Assembly: GCA_910585245.1 (NCBI GenBank)
Contig: CAJUCO010000005.1
Location: 1-64,000 of the forward strand
Length of the DNA: 64,000 nucleotides
From: an uncultured Oscillibacter sp.
GTDB lineage: Bacteria; Bacillota; Clostridia; Oscillospirales; Oscillospiraceae
Reading direction: 5' to 3'
This document shows, piece by piece, positions 8,161 to 15,913 of the stretch. A program made the position numbers and the translations under genes. Every line of letters begins with the position of its first letter. The first letter of the stretch is position 1. The notes under the pieces were generated by a model, which had not been told where the DNA came from, did no database searches, and saw only the letters and a list, made by a program, of their open reading frames with translations.

Positions 8161-8421
8161 GTTTATCCCTCCGCATTTCCCGCCGGGAGCAGGGCCGCCG
8201 GGGTCCTCCGAGACGGCCCGCAGGTTTCAAGATGAAAACAGGAAAGGAGGGTCACGTTTCCGCATCCCCCCTTCTTCCGCCGGACTTTGGGGACGCGCCG
8301 GTCCCCGTGTCTTTCGGGCCGCCCCGGTCATACCGCCGGATAGCGGCCATTGCAACGTCCACCGTCTGAAACTCCATCCATATCCTATACGGATTGTAGC
8401 ACGGTTATTTCCTTGTGTAAA
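8161..8421 (-). promoter_or_regulatory. promoter and long leader of the CLC-F-like gene
   Basis: On the minus strand TTTACA (8416-8421), a 17-bp spacer and TACAAT (8393-8398) form a near-consensus promoter. This predicts a 5' leader of roughly 225 nt before the CLC gene. The leader's 5' part can close a stem (GGATA with TATCC). I looked for the fluoride riboswitch signature (a GATG segment and a CTGATG..CTCTAC segment) and did not find it. No terminator hairpin is evident, so any control is unknown. Confidence 0.55.
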
Positions 8422-8579
8422 GGTTTTTTGTATTTCCCCGGGGCAAACGGGCGCTCCGCCCGTGGTCCGGCGGGCCCTCCCAACCCTTGCTTGGGAAGCT
8501 GCCGTTTGCCGCCTTTCAACTTTACGGGCCACGGCAGGGGCAGCGGAAAAATCCGCTCCGGTAAAAACTGTAGATATGG

Positions 8580-8608
8580 TTGATTCTGTTCAAAAAATGC
8601 GGTATACT
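8580..8608 (+). promoter_or_regulatory. sigma-A promoter of the serine operon
   Basis: TTGATT (8580-8585), 17 bp, and TATACT (8603-8608) lie about 70 bp before serC. The short leader includes a small CCCCTCAGGGG hairpin. Confidence 0.7.
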
Positions 8609-8676
8609 ATGAATGGGAAAGCAGCCCCTCAGGGGAGAAACCTTCTGGATTTTTAGATTGAATGGAGGAATACAGC

Positions 8677-9765
8677 ATGAAATACGGCCGCACCTATAAC
8701 TTCTCCGCCGGACCGGCCATGATGCCGGAGCCTGTTCTGGAAGAAATCGCCGCCGAGATGATGAACTACCGGGGCAGCGGTATGTGCGTCATGGAGATGA
8801 GCCACCGCTCCAAGGTCTTCCAGCAGATTCGGGACGAGGCGGAGGCGGACCTTCGCAAACTCATGGGTATCCCCGATAACTACAAGGTTCTCTTTATCCA
8901 GGGCGGCGGCACGGTCCAGTTCGCCATGGTGGCCATGAACCTGATGAAAAACGGGGTCGGGTGCTATGTGGAAACCGGCGCCTGGTCCAAGAAGGCCATT
9001 GCCGAGGCGAAAAAGTATGGCGAGGTAAAGATTGTGGCCTCCTCCGCCGACAAGAACTTCTCCTATATCCCGGACTGCTCCAACCTGGACATCCCGGACA
9101 GCGCGGACTACGTCTATATCTGCGAAAACGAAACCATCAACGGCACCACCTACTTCCAGCTGCCCGAAACCCGCGGGAAGGTGCTGGTCTCCGACCAGTC
9201 CAGTATGTTCCTCTCCCGGCCCTGCGACGTTTCCAGGTACGGCCTCATCTGGGGCGGCGTGCAAAAGAACGTGGGCCCTGCGGGCATGGCGGTGGTCATC
9301 ATCCGGGAGGACCTGCTGCGGGAGGACCTTCCCAAATTTGTCCCCACCTATATGAGCTACAAAACCCACGCGGACAACGACTCCCTCTACAATACCCCCA
9401 ACTGCTGGGCCATCTACTGCTGCGGCAAGGTCTTCCGGTATCTGCTGGAAAACGGCGGACTGGAGACGATGCACCGGCGCAACGAGGAAAAGGCGAAGAT
9501 CCTCTACGACTTCCTGGACCAGAGCAAGCTCTTCACCGGGGCCGTGCGGAAGGAGGACCGTTCCCTCATGAACGTGCCCTTCGTCACCCCCAGCAAGGAA
9601 CAGGACGCCGATGTGGTGTCCGCCTCCAAGGCGGCGGGCTTCGACAACCTCAAGGGGCACAAGAGCGTGGGCGGCCTCCGGGCCTCCATCTACAACGCCA
9701 TGCCCAAAGAGGGCGTGGAGGCACTGGTGGAGTTCCTCAAGAAGTACGAAGCTGAGCACGCCTGA
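8677..9765 (+). CDS. serC: phosphoserine aminotransferase
   Basis: This 362-residue class V aminotransferase makes O-phospho-L-serine from 3-phosphohydroxypyruvate and glutamate. It starts MKYGRTYNFSAGPAMMPEPV, the family N-terminus. It also carries HRSKVFQQI, the PLP-stacking IQGGGTVQFAM, and the PLP lysine in GGVQKNVGPAGMAVVI. The length is normal. I chose the ATG at 8677 because GGAGG lies just upstream; an in-frame ATG at 8662 overlaps that ribosome site. First gene of the serC - small ORF - serA - sdaA operon. Confidence 0.96.
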   Translation: MKYGRTYNFSAGPAMMPEPVLEEIAAEMMNYRGSGMCVMEMSHRSKVFQQIRDEAEADLRKLMGIPDNYKVLFIQGGGTVQFAMVAMNLMKNGVGCYVETGAWSKKAIAEAKKYGEVKIVASSADKNFSYIPDCSNLDIPDSADYVYICENETINGTTYFQLPETRGKVLVSDQSSMFLSRPCDVSRYGLIWGGVQKNVGPAGMAVVIIREDLLREDLPKFVPTYMSYKTHADNDSLYNTPNCWAIYCCGKVFRYLLENGGLETMHRRNEEKAKILYDFLDQSKLFTGAVRKEDRSLMNVPFVTPSKEQDADVVSASKAAGFDNLKGHKSVGGLRASIYNAMPKEGVEALVEFLKKYEAEHA

Positions 9766-9804
9766 GGGGAACGAACGGAGAATGACCCAAAGGAGGTTCG
9801 AGCC

Positions 9805-9951
9805 ATGGGCATGACCGATTTGCAGTTTAAAAGTTTTCTAAAATGGCTGATCCGGACATTGGAGGAAGCGGAAGCCAAGGAGACCAAGGAGCAGGTTTTG
9901 GCCGACATTGAAAAGCTGAAAAAGGACCTGATGGACGATATGCTTGGCTGA
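9805..9951 (+). CDS. 48-residue conserved-type small protein
   Basis: This is a 48-codon ORF with a strong AAAGGAGG site 8 bases before the ATG. It encodes MGMTDLQFKSFLKWLIRTLE then an acidic/basic amphipathic helix ending KLKKDLMDDMLG. It has no signal or membrane segment. Short proteins of the MTDxQFxxFLK type are common in Firmicutes next to metabolic genes, with no known function. It is embedded between serC and serA, so it is expressed with serine synthesis. Confidence 0.75.
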   Translation: MGMTDLQFKSFLKWLIRTLEEAEAKETKEQVLADIEKLKKDLMDDMLG

Positions 9952-10047
9952 GAGGCCGGGCCCCGCGCCTGTCCCCCAATGGGCGCGTACCCTCCCGCTG
10001 TCAGCATCCCTGGGGTGTGCTGAGAACGTTTGAAAGGGGAACGTATC

Positions 10048-10962
10048 ATGTTAAAGCGCGTATTGGTCACTGACGGAATGGACGCCTCTGCCGTCGCGAA
10101 GCTCCGGGCGGACGGGTTCGAGGTGGTGGAGCAGTTCTATGAACCCGGCGGCCTGGGCCCCGCCCTGCGGGACTTTGACGCGGTGATCATCCGCTCCGCC
10201 ACCAAAATCAAGGAGCCCCAGATCGACGCCGCCAGGGGCGGGCGGCTCAAGCTCATCGTCCGGGCGGGCGTGGGCATGGACAACATTGCCATTCCCTATG
10301 CCGAAGCGGCGGGCATCGCCGTGCGGAACACCCCCCGGGCCTCCTCCAACGCCGTGGCGGAGCTGGCCCTGGCCCTCCTCTTCTCCTGCGCCCGGAACAT
10401 CTCCATTGCCGGACACACCATGCGGGAGAACAAGTGGGAGAAAAAGGCCTATTCCAAGGGCTTCGAGCTCTCCGGCAAAACCGCCGGCATCATCGGCTAT
10501 GGCCGCATTGGCCGGATGGTGGGCGGCAAATGTCAGGCCCTGGGGATGAATGTCCTCTCCACCGTTCACCGGAATAAGCCAGAGGGCTGCGAGTGTGAGA
10601 CCGTGAAATTCGTCTCCATGGACGCCTTGCTGGCGGACTCCGACGTGATCATTCTCTGCGCCCCCGGCGGAGAGAGGCCCCTGGTGGACCGGGACTCCCT
10701 TGAAAAGATGAAAGACGGCGTGGTGATTGTCAACGTCTCCCGGGGCAGCAACGTGGACGAGGCCGCCCTTCTGGAGGCTCTGGAGTCCGGCAAGGTCCGG
10801 GCGGCGGGGCTGGACGTGTGGATGAGCGAGAAGGACCCCAACTGGGCCCTGGCCACACATCCGGCGGTCTCCTGTACCCCCCACATCGGCGCAGGAACCC
10901 GGGAGGCCCAAACCCGCATCGGCCAGGAGCTGGTGGACATCGTGGAGGGCTTCGCCCCTTAA
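10048..10962 (+). CDS. serA: D-3-phosphoglycerate dehydrogenase (short form)
   Basis: This 304-residue D-2-hydroxyacid dehydrogenase is predicted to oxidise 3-phosphoglycerate to 3-phosphohydroxypyruvate with NAD. The Rossmann motif is GIIGYGRIGRMVGG. The catalytic Arg lies in NVSRGSNVDEAALL and the catalytic His in TPHIGAGTREAQTRIGQELV. It ends just after the catalytic domain, so it lacks the ACT/ASB regulatory domains of long SerA and may not be feedback-inhibited by serine. AAGGGGAA sets the start at 10048. Its neighbour serC supports PGDH over other hydroxyacid dehydrogenases. Confidence 0.88.
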   Translation: MLKRVLVTDGMDASAVAKLRADGFEVVEQFYEPGGLGPALRDFDAVIIRSATKIKEPQIDAARGGRLKLIVRAGVGMDNIAIPYAEAAGIAVRNTPRASSNAVAELALALLFSCARNISIAGHTMRENKWEKKAYSKGFELSGKTAGIIGYGRIGRMVGGKCQALGMNVLSTVHRNKPEGCECETVKFVSMDALLADSDVIILCAPGGERPLVDRDSLEKMKDGVVIVNVSRGSNVDEAALLEALESGKVRAAGLDVWMSEKDPNWALATHPAVSCTPHIGAGTREAQTRIGQELVDIVEGFAP

Positions 10963-10990
10963 GCGCCGGCACACAGGAGTATCAAAAACC

Positions 10991-12196
10991 ATGAGATCAA
11001 TTCGTGACATTTATAAGGCGGGCCGGGGACCCTCCAGCTCCCACACCATGGGCCCCGCCCGGGCCGCCGCCCTCTTCCGGGAGGAGACGCCGGAGGCGGA
11101 CGCCTACCGGGCGGTGCTGTACGGGTCCCTCTCCAAAACGGGGAAGGGCCACGGAACGGACCGCATCCTGACGGAGACCTTCGCTCCCCTTCCGGCGGAG
11201 ATTGTCTTCTCCCAGAAGACGGTGGAGCAGCACCCCAACACCCTGGACCTCACCGCCCTCAGGGGCGGGCAGGAGCTGCGCACCCAGCGGGTCTACAGCG
11301 TGGGCGGCGGAGACCTGGAATGGGAGGGCCGTCCCGCCCCGGGACAGGAGCAGGAGACCTACTTTGAAAACTCCTTCGCTGAAATCAAGGAGTTTTGTGA
11401 GTTTCGCTACATCAGCCTCACGGACTACGTGGAGCTGAACGAGGGCGCGGACATCTGGGACGACCTGCTGGAGATCTGGTCCGTCATGCAGCGCTCCATT
11501 CAGGAGGGACTGTCTGCCTCCGGGGAGCTGCCCGGAGGGCTGCGCATCGAGCGGAAGGCCAAGTCCATCCACGACCATATTCTGGTGAACAAGCACCCGG
11601 AAATCATCGAGTGCCAGCGGGTGTGCTCCTATGCCTACGCCGTGTCGGAGCAAAACGCCGGAAACGGCCTCATTGTCACCGCCCCCACCTGCGGCTCCTG
11701 CGGTGTGCTGCCGGCGGTGCTGTACTACTTCCGGGACAAGCGGGGCCTCAGTGATTTGGACATCGCCCACGCTCTGGGGGTGGCGGGCCTCTTCGGCGCC
11801 CTGGCGAAACGGAACGCCTCCGTCTCCGGGGCGGAGTGCGGCTGTCAGGCGGAGATCGGCGTGGCCTGCGCCATGGCCGCCGCCGCCCTGGGCCAGATCT
11901 TCGGCTACTCCGTCAAGCGCATCGAGTACGCCGCCGAGGTGGCGCTGGAGCATCACCTGGGCCTCACCTGCGACCCCATCTGCGGCCTGGTACAGATACC
12001 CTGCATCGAGCGCAACGCCGTGGCGGCCATGCGGGCCATCAATTCCGCGAACCTGGCCTACTTCCTGGCGGAGACCCGGCGCATCAGTTATGACATGGTG
12101 CTTAAAACCATGTACGAAACCGGCATCCACCTGAACCGGAGCTACCGGGAGACCTCCGAGGGAGGGCTGGCCCGGCTGTATTCCCGGCGGGGATGA
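10991..12196 (+). CDS. sdaA: L-serine ammonia-lyase, single-chain iron-sulfur type
   Basis: This 401-residue enzyme converts L-serine to pyruvate and ammonia with a [4Fe-4S] cluster. The beta domain comes first (residues ~1-150: RGPSSSHTMGPARAA and GSLSKTGKGHGTD), then the alpha domain with APTCGSCGVLPAVLYYF, the cluster cysteines in GAECGCQAEIG and LTCDPICGLVQIPC, and ERNAVAAMRAINSA. Some fused forms run to ~455 residues, so this is compact. It begins 28 bp after serA. The operon therefore couples serine synthesis enzymes to a serine-degrading enzyme. Confidence 0.93.
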   Translation: MRSIRDIYKAGRGPSSSHTMGPARAAALFREETPEADAYRAVLYGSLSKTGKGHGTDRILTETFAPLPAEIVFSQKTVEQHPNTLDLTALRGGQELRTQRVYSVGGGDLEWEGRPAPGQEQETYFENSFAEIKEFCEFRYISLTDYVELNEGADIWDDLLEIWSVMQRSIQEGLSASGELPGGLRIERKAKSIHDHILVNKHPEIIECQRVCSYAYAVSEQNAGNGLIVTAPTCGSCGVLPAVLYYFRDKRGLSDLDIAHALGVAGLFGALAKRNASVSGAECGCQAEIGVACAMAAAALGQIFGYSVKRIEYAAEVALEHHLGLTCDPICGLVQIPCIERNAVAAMRAINSANLAYFLAETRRISYDMVLKTMYETGIHLNRSYRETSEGGLARLYSRRG

Positions 12197-12217
12197 GCCC
12201 GGAACCGGCAAAACAAA

Positions 12218-12254
12218 AGCCCCGCCTATCCCTTGGGACAGGTGGGGCTTTTTT
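12218..12254. terminator. bidirectional rho-independent terminator
   Basis: AGCCCCGCCT and AGGTGGGGCT form a stem, followed on the plus strand by TTTTTT and on the minus strand by TTTTGTTTT. On the plus strand it ends the serine operon; on the minus strand it could end the candidate RNA starting near 12407. Confidence 0.8.
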
Positions 12255-12407
12255 GGGCTTTTGGCGAAAAGGCCTTGCAATTTGGTGAAATTCAGGTTAG
12301 AATAAAAGTCGGAAACATGAAATGCGGCGAGCCGCCGGGCGTGGACAGCACCCAGCGGCTCTGTACGAGTGCCATACCACTCAGCACAGCAGATTGAACT
12401 GCACCAC
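12222..12407 (-). ncRNA. candidate non-coding RNA (minus strand)
   Basis: On the minus strand TTGCAA (12437-12442), 17 bp and a perfect TATAAT (12414-12419) predict a start near 12407. The terminator at 12218-12254 would end it after about 185 nt. No plausible ORF is present. It could fold into local hairpins (GAGTG/CACTC; a strong GAGCCGC...GCGGCTC stem with an added GGG/CCC), and GGTG..GTTCA near the 5' end can close with TGAAT..CACC. Size and architecture recall 6S-like RNAs, but I cannot assign a family. Confidence 0.4.
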
Positions 12408-12522
12408 GGGCTTATTATACCCATTCCCCCACGCTTTTGCAAGGGTGGATAGCAACAGGTTATGAGCCGTGCGATCGCATACTCTTGAAGCGGTGTTGAG
12501 TTTAAGACTCGGCACTGCTTTT
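12310..12522 (+). ncRNA. candidate non-coding RNA (plus strand, overlapping)
   Basis: TTGCAA (12275-12280), 17 bp and TAGAAT (12298-12303) predict a plus-strand start near 12310. A 13-bp imperfect stem (12489-12501 with 12506-12519) followed by TTTTGTGTTT would end it near 12522. There is no credible ORF. It is fully antisense to the minus-strand candidate, and one or both may be real. Confidence 0.35.
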
Positions 12523-12643
12523 GTGTTTCCGGCGGACGCCCAACCGGCGGAGGAGGGTCCCACACACATCCACTTTCCCTTTTCCTTCTTCGCCGGCGGG
12601 CGCGCCCCGCCGGTAGTTCTCCCCTAAAATGACGTCGATCCGC

Positions 12644-12679
12644 AAAAGCCCCCGCGCCGAAACGGCGCCGGGGGTTTTT
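12644..12679. terminator. GC-rich hairpin with T-run
   Basis: CCCCCGCGCCG and CGGCGCCGGGGG pair around AAA with one bulge and are followed by TTTTT on the plus strand (AAAA on the other side). It insulates the SLH gene's promoter from upstream transcription. Between 12530 and 12643 I see another GC-rich stem (CCGGCGGG/CCCGCCGG) but no gene. Confidence 0.6.
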
Positions 12680-12746
12680 CGCAAAAAAAGCCGGTAATGT
12701 CGTAAATATACACAATGCAAACGTTTGTATTTCGGCGGCGGATGAA

Positions 12747-12775
12747 TTGAAACTGACAGATTTTGGTGCTATACT
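12747..12775 (+). promoter_or_regulatory. sigma-A promoter
   Basis: TTGAAA (12747-12752), 17 bp and TATACT (12770-12775) lie 60 bp before the SLH-protein gene at 12835. Confidence 0.7.
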
Positions 12776-12834
12776 GAGAGTAATTTAATGGGATACCGGC
12801 GGAACGCCCCCCAGGATTGAATGGAGGCATACCA

Positions 12835-14430
12835 ATGAAAAAGTCTTTGTCCCTGTTCCTTGCGCTGGTTATGATCTGCACCATGATCCCCGCCGCCGTG
12901 GCCGGCACCATCTACACCGCCAAGGAGATGAAAGTCAAACACGACTTCCAAACCGAGGGGGTGGACGACGGCAAAGGAACCGCCACCTATGTGGATGTGG
13001 AGGGCGGTTACTACATCTCCCCCTGGAAATATCAGGTGGAAAACATTAGTCTCACTGTCACCTATGCGGGGGAGGACTACAAGGTCAAAACCAAGGACCT
13101 GACGCTGGAGGGTCTGAAAGACGTGAAGGTCAGCGTCTTCGAGCTGGACGGCAAGGTGGAAACCAGCACGGAAAGCGCCCCGGACGAGGCGAAAAAGATC
13201 GCCAAATTTAAAGTGGACCTGGAGAACTGGACCGTCATCGCCATGCCCAAGACCGAGGATCTGGAAATGGCCGTGAAATTCCAGTATAAAGACGCCAAGC
13301 CCTCCGATGAGAACAACGTGGACGCCTTCCCCCTGAATGCCGCCGCCCAGACTCAGGTCGAGGCCCCCGCAGGCTCCGTTCAGCTGATTCAGGATTTCAA
13401 AGAGTGCAAAGGCGTCACCGACGAGACCAAGGAAGTCCGCACCGTCTTGGAACCCGACGAGAACGGCGTGTATTTCGCCTCCCGCTGGAACTATAAAATG
13501 GCCACCAAAGAAGGCGACGCCGGGGTGGGTCCCAACATCGACTGCAAAGTGGTCTACAACGGGTCCAACAAAAAAATGAAAGGCGAAGACATCAAACCCG
13601 ACGCCAATAACTGTGGAACCATGTTCTTTTTCGACAAGGACGGCAAGCTGGACGTGGACGCCCAGGTCCCCCAGGGGGCCACTGTGCTGGCGGAGTGCAC
13701 CATGAGCCTGGACGGCGCCATCTGGTTCACCCCCAAGAGCGACAAAATCACCACGGAGCTGGAGTTCAACTACGATGCCTCCGAAACCTATGACGTGAAG
13801 AAAAACGTGGACCAGGTCCAGAATGTGAAACCCGGCGCCCGGACGGAGGAACCCGCCGAAGGCAAAAAAGACGGGGCTGCCTCCAAGTTCACCGACGTGG
13901 CTGCCGGTTCCCCCTTCGTTAAGGCCATTGACTGGGCCGTGGAAGAGGGCATTACCAACGGCAAGAGCGAGACCGCCTTTGGCCCCGGCGAGGCCTGCAC
14001 CCGCGCCCAAATCGTCACGTTCCTCTGGCGGGCCGCCGGGTCTCCGGAACCCACGGCCAAGGAGGCCGAATACGCGGACGTGACCGACGCCGCCGCATAC
14101 TACTACAAGGCCATTCAGTGGGCTGCGGAGATGGAGATGGAGGAGTCCGGAACCTTCAAACCCAACGATCCCTGTACCCGGGGCCAGGCAATGCACTTCA
14201 TCTGGCGGGCCGGCGGCAGCGCCGGAGCCGGAGCCGCGCCGGCCTTTACGGATCTGCCTGAGGACAGCCTTTACTATGACGCGGTGCTCTGGGCCGTGGG
14301 GCAGGACATCACCAAGGGCACCGGAGACGGTACAACCTTCTCTCCCGACGCGCCCTGTACCCGGGGCCAGATCGTGACCTTCCTGTATCGCGCCGCTTAC
14401 GCCCCCAATCCTCTGGAGGCCTCCAAGTAA
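12835..14430 (+). CDS. secreted SLH-domain surface protein
   Basis: This 531-residue protein has a signal peptide (MKKSLSLFLALVMICTMIPA then AVAG) and a ~330-residue extracellular region of beta-rich, lysine/aspartate-rich sequence with two similar halves. Each half has a SRWNYKMA/SPWKYQVE-like strand. Three C-terminal SLH repeats (about 350-525) carry the SLH signatures FTDVAAGSPFVKAIDWAVEE, CTRAQIVTFLWRAAG and CTRGQIVTFLYRAAY. SLH repeats bind pyruvylated secondary cell-wall polymers, so it should sit in the S-layer or cell wall. GGAGG supports the start; the N-terminal function is unknown. Confidence 0.88.
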   Translation: MKKSLSLFLALVMICTMIPAAVAGTIYTAKEMKVKHDFQTEGVDDGKGTATYVDVEGGYYISPWKYQVENISLTVTYAGEDYKVKTKDLTLEGLKDVKVSVFELDGKVETSTESAPDEAKKIAKFKVDLENWTVIAMPKTEDLEMAVKFQYKDAKPSDENNVDAFPLNAAAQTQVEAPAGSVQLIQDFKECKGVTDETKEVRTVLEPDENGVYFASRWNYKMATKEGDAGVGPNIDCKVVYNGSNKKMKGEDIKPDANNCGTMFFFDKDGKLDVDAQVPQGATVLAECTMSLDGAIWFTPKSDKITTELEFNYDASETYDVKKNVDQVQNVKPGARTEEPAEGKKDGAASKFTDVAAGSPFVKAIDWAVEEGITNGKSETAFGPGEACTRAQIVTFLWRAAGSPEPTAKEAEYADVTDAAAYYYKAIQWAAEMEMEESGTFKPNDPCTRGQAMHFIWRAGGSAGAGAAPAFTDLPEDSLYYDAVLWAVGQDITKGTGDGTTFSPDAPCTRGQIVTFLYRAAYAPNPLEASK

Positions 14431-14451
14431 AAATTCCCCCGTATGCGCGAA

Positions 14452-14480
14452 AGCTCCCCGCCAAACGGCGGGGAGCTTTT
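14452..14480. terminator. bidirectional terminator between SLH gene and rpoN
   Basis: AGCTCCCCGCC and GGCGGGGAGCT pair around AAAC with TTTT following. It serves the convergent SLH gene and rpoN. Confidence 0.85.
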
Positions 14481-14486
14481 CTATAC

Positions 14487-15830
14487 TTATTTCCGCCTTG
14501 CCGCCGAGGACCCGACGCCCAGTTCCAGGCGGTACTTTGCCACCGTCCGGCGGGCGATGAAAATTCCCCGCTCCGCCAGAAGGCCACAGAGATTCTGGTC
14601 ACTGTAGGGACGCCGCCGGTCCTCCTCCCGGATGAGCGCTACAAGGGCCTGTTTTGCCGCCTGACGGGAGACGCCGCCGCTGACAGGGAGACTGAAAAAG
14701 TAGCGCAGGGGATAGGTCCCCCGGTGGCATTGAAGGTACTTTCCCCGAATGGCCCGGGAAACCGTGGAGGGATGGAGCTCCAGTCCCTCCGCCAGAGTGG
14801 AGAGGGTCATGGGAACCAGCGCCTCTGTCTGGCCGGTGAAAAAGGGTCTCTGGGTCTCCAGCACCGCCTGAGCGCAGCGGCGAAGGGTGCCGCCCCGGCG
14901 CTCCAAACTGTCCAGCAGCCACTTGGCCTGCCGGAGCTTTTGCCGGAGGTAGTCCTGGGTCTCTTTTTCCTCCGAGTCCTTCAACAGGCGGAGGTAGTAG
15001 TCGTTGATGGAGACCCGGGGCAGATAGTAGTCGTTTAAAACCACCTTCCACTCTCCCTCCAACTCCGCCACGAACACATCGGGCCGGATATAAACCGCTG
15101 CCGGCTCCCCGCTCTGGAAGGCCCGGCCGGGGTGGGGTTCCAGAGAGGCGATGGTCCGCTCCGCCGCCCGGACGGTCTCCAGGGAAACTCCCAGCTTCTG
15201 GGCGATGGCCCCATAGCGCTTTCGTCCCAGCTCCGGGAGAAACCGGGCGGCAATATCCATCGACACCGGGTCCGCCCCCGGCTTGCGGCTGAGCTGAAGC
15301 AGCAAACACTCGGAGAGAGACCGGGCCCCCACCCCCGGCGGGTCCAAACTCTGGAGGGTATCCAGGGCCCTGTCCGAGAGGGCCTGGGGAATTTTCAGGG
15401 CGGCCAGACCGTCCAAGTCCTCCTGGGCGAGATAGCCGTCTTCATCCACCAGCTCCGCCAGGTACTCACAAAGAGCCCTCAGGGGCCTTGCCAGACGGAG
15501 GCGGTGAAGCTGGTCCCGCAAGAAGGCGGCAAGACTCTCCAGCCCCCGGTCCATCGCTCCGGCCTCCGGGGGGGCGGCATCCTCGTGGACAAACGTAGCC
15601 CGGTTCCGGACGCCGACGTCAATCCACCCCGCCTGGCGGCGCAGCTCCTCATAGGCCCGCTCCGGCAGATCGGACTGATCCAGAAGGGGGTTCTCTTCCG
15701 CCTGACGGGAGATGTACTCCAGCAGCTCCTGGGAGGTCATCTGCAAAACCTCCATGGACTGCATCAGCTGGGGCGTCAGCTTCAACTCCTGGCGCAGTTC
15801 GGTTTTCAGCTGAATCAGACTCATACGCAA
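14487..15830 (-). CDS. rpoN: RNA polymerase sigma-54 factor
   Basis: This 447-residue protein has the complete sigma-54 layout: the N-terminal region I (LIQLKTELRQELKLTPQLMQ and SMEVLQMTSQELLEYI), an acidic region II, the core-binding domain, a helix-turn-helix (LSTLAEGLELHPSTVSRAIRG) and the RpoN box ARRTVAKYR near the end. It recognises -24/-12 promoters and needs an AAA+ activator, and such an activator gene lies directly upstream in the same direction. Which promoters it serves is not visible in this window. Confidence 0.95.
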   Translation of the reverse strand: MRMSLIQLKTELRQELKLTPQLMQSMEVLQMTSQELLEYISRQAEENPLLDQSDLPERAYEELRRQAGWIDVGVRNRATFVHEDAAPPEAGAMDRGLESLAAFLRDQLHRLRLARPLRALCEYLAELVDEDGYLAQEDLDGLAALKIPQALSDRALDTLQSLDPPGVGARSLSECLLLQLSRKPGADPVSMDIAARFLPELGRKRYGAIAQKLGVSLETVRAAERTIASLEPHPGRAFQSGEPAAVYIRPDVFVAELEGEWKVVLNDYYLPRVSINDYYLRLLKDSEEKETQDYLRQKLRQAKWLLDSLERRGGTLRRCAQAVLETQRPFFTGQTEALVPMTLSTLAEGLELHPSTVSRAIRGKYLQCHRGTYPLRYFFSLPVSGGVSRQAAKQALVALIREEDRRRPYSDQNLCGLLAERGIFIARRTVAKYRLELGVGSSAARRK

Positions 15831-15913
15831 CTCCTGTTTGGCCGGGGCTCACCGGCTTTTCTCCCCGGGAAGCCGGAGAAGGCCGTCCGCTCCGGCGGGA
15901 CCGGCGGATGCGG

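Noticed and set aside
8161..8395. Possible fluoride riboswitch before the CLC-F-like gene
   Set aside because: The leader lacks the CTGATG..CTCTAC type 3' signature and a matching pseudoknot; only an unrelated GGGGGGATG segment is present.
12275..12528. SRP 4.5S RNA, RNase P RNA or T-box
   Set aside because: The SRP tetraloop region, the RNase P GAGGAAAGTCC block and the T-box AGGGTGGNACCGCG are all absent; only AGGGTGG followed by ATAGC is found.
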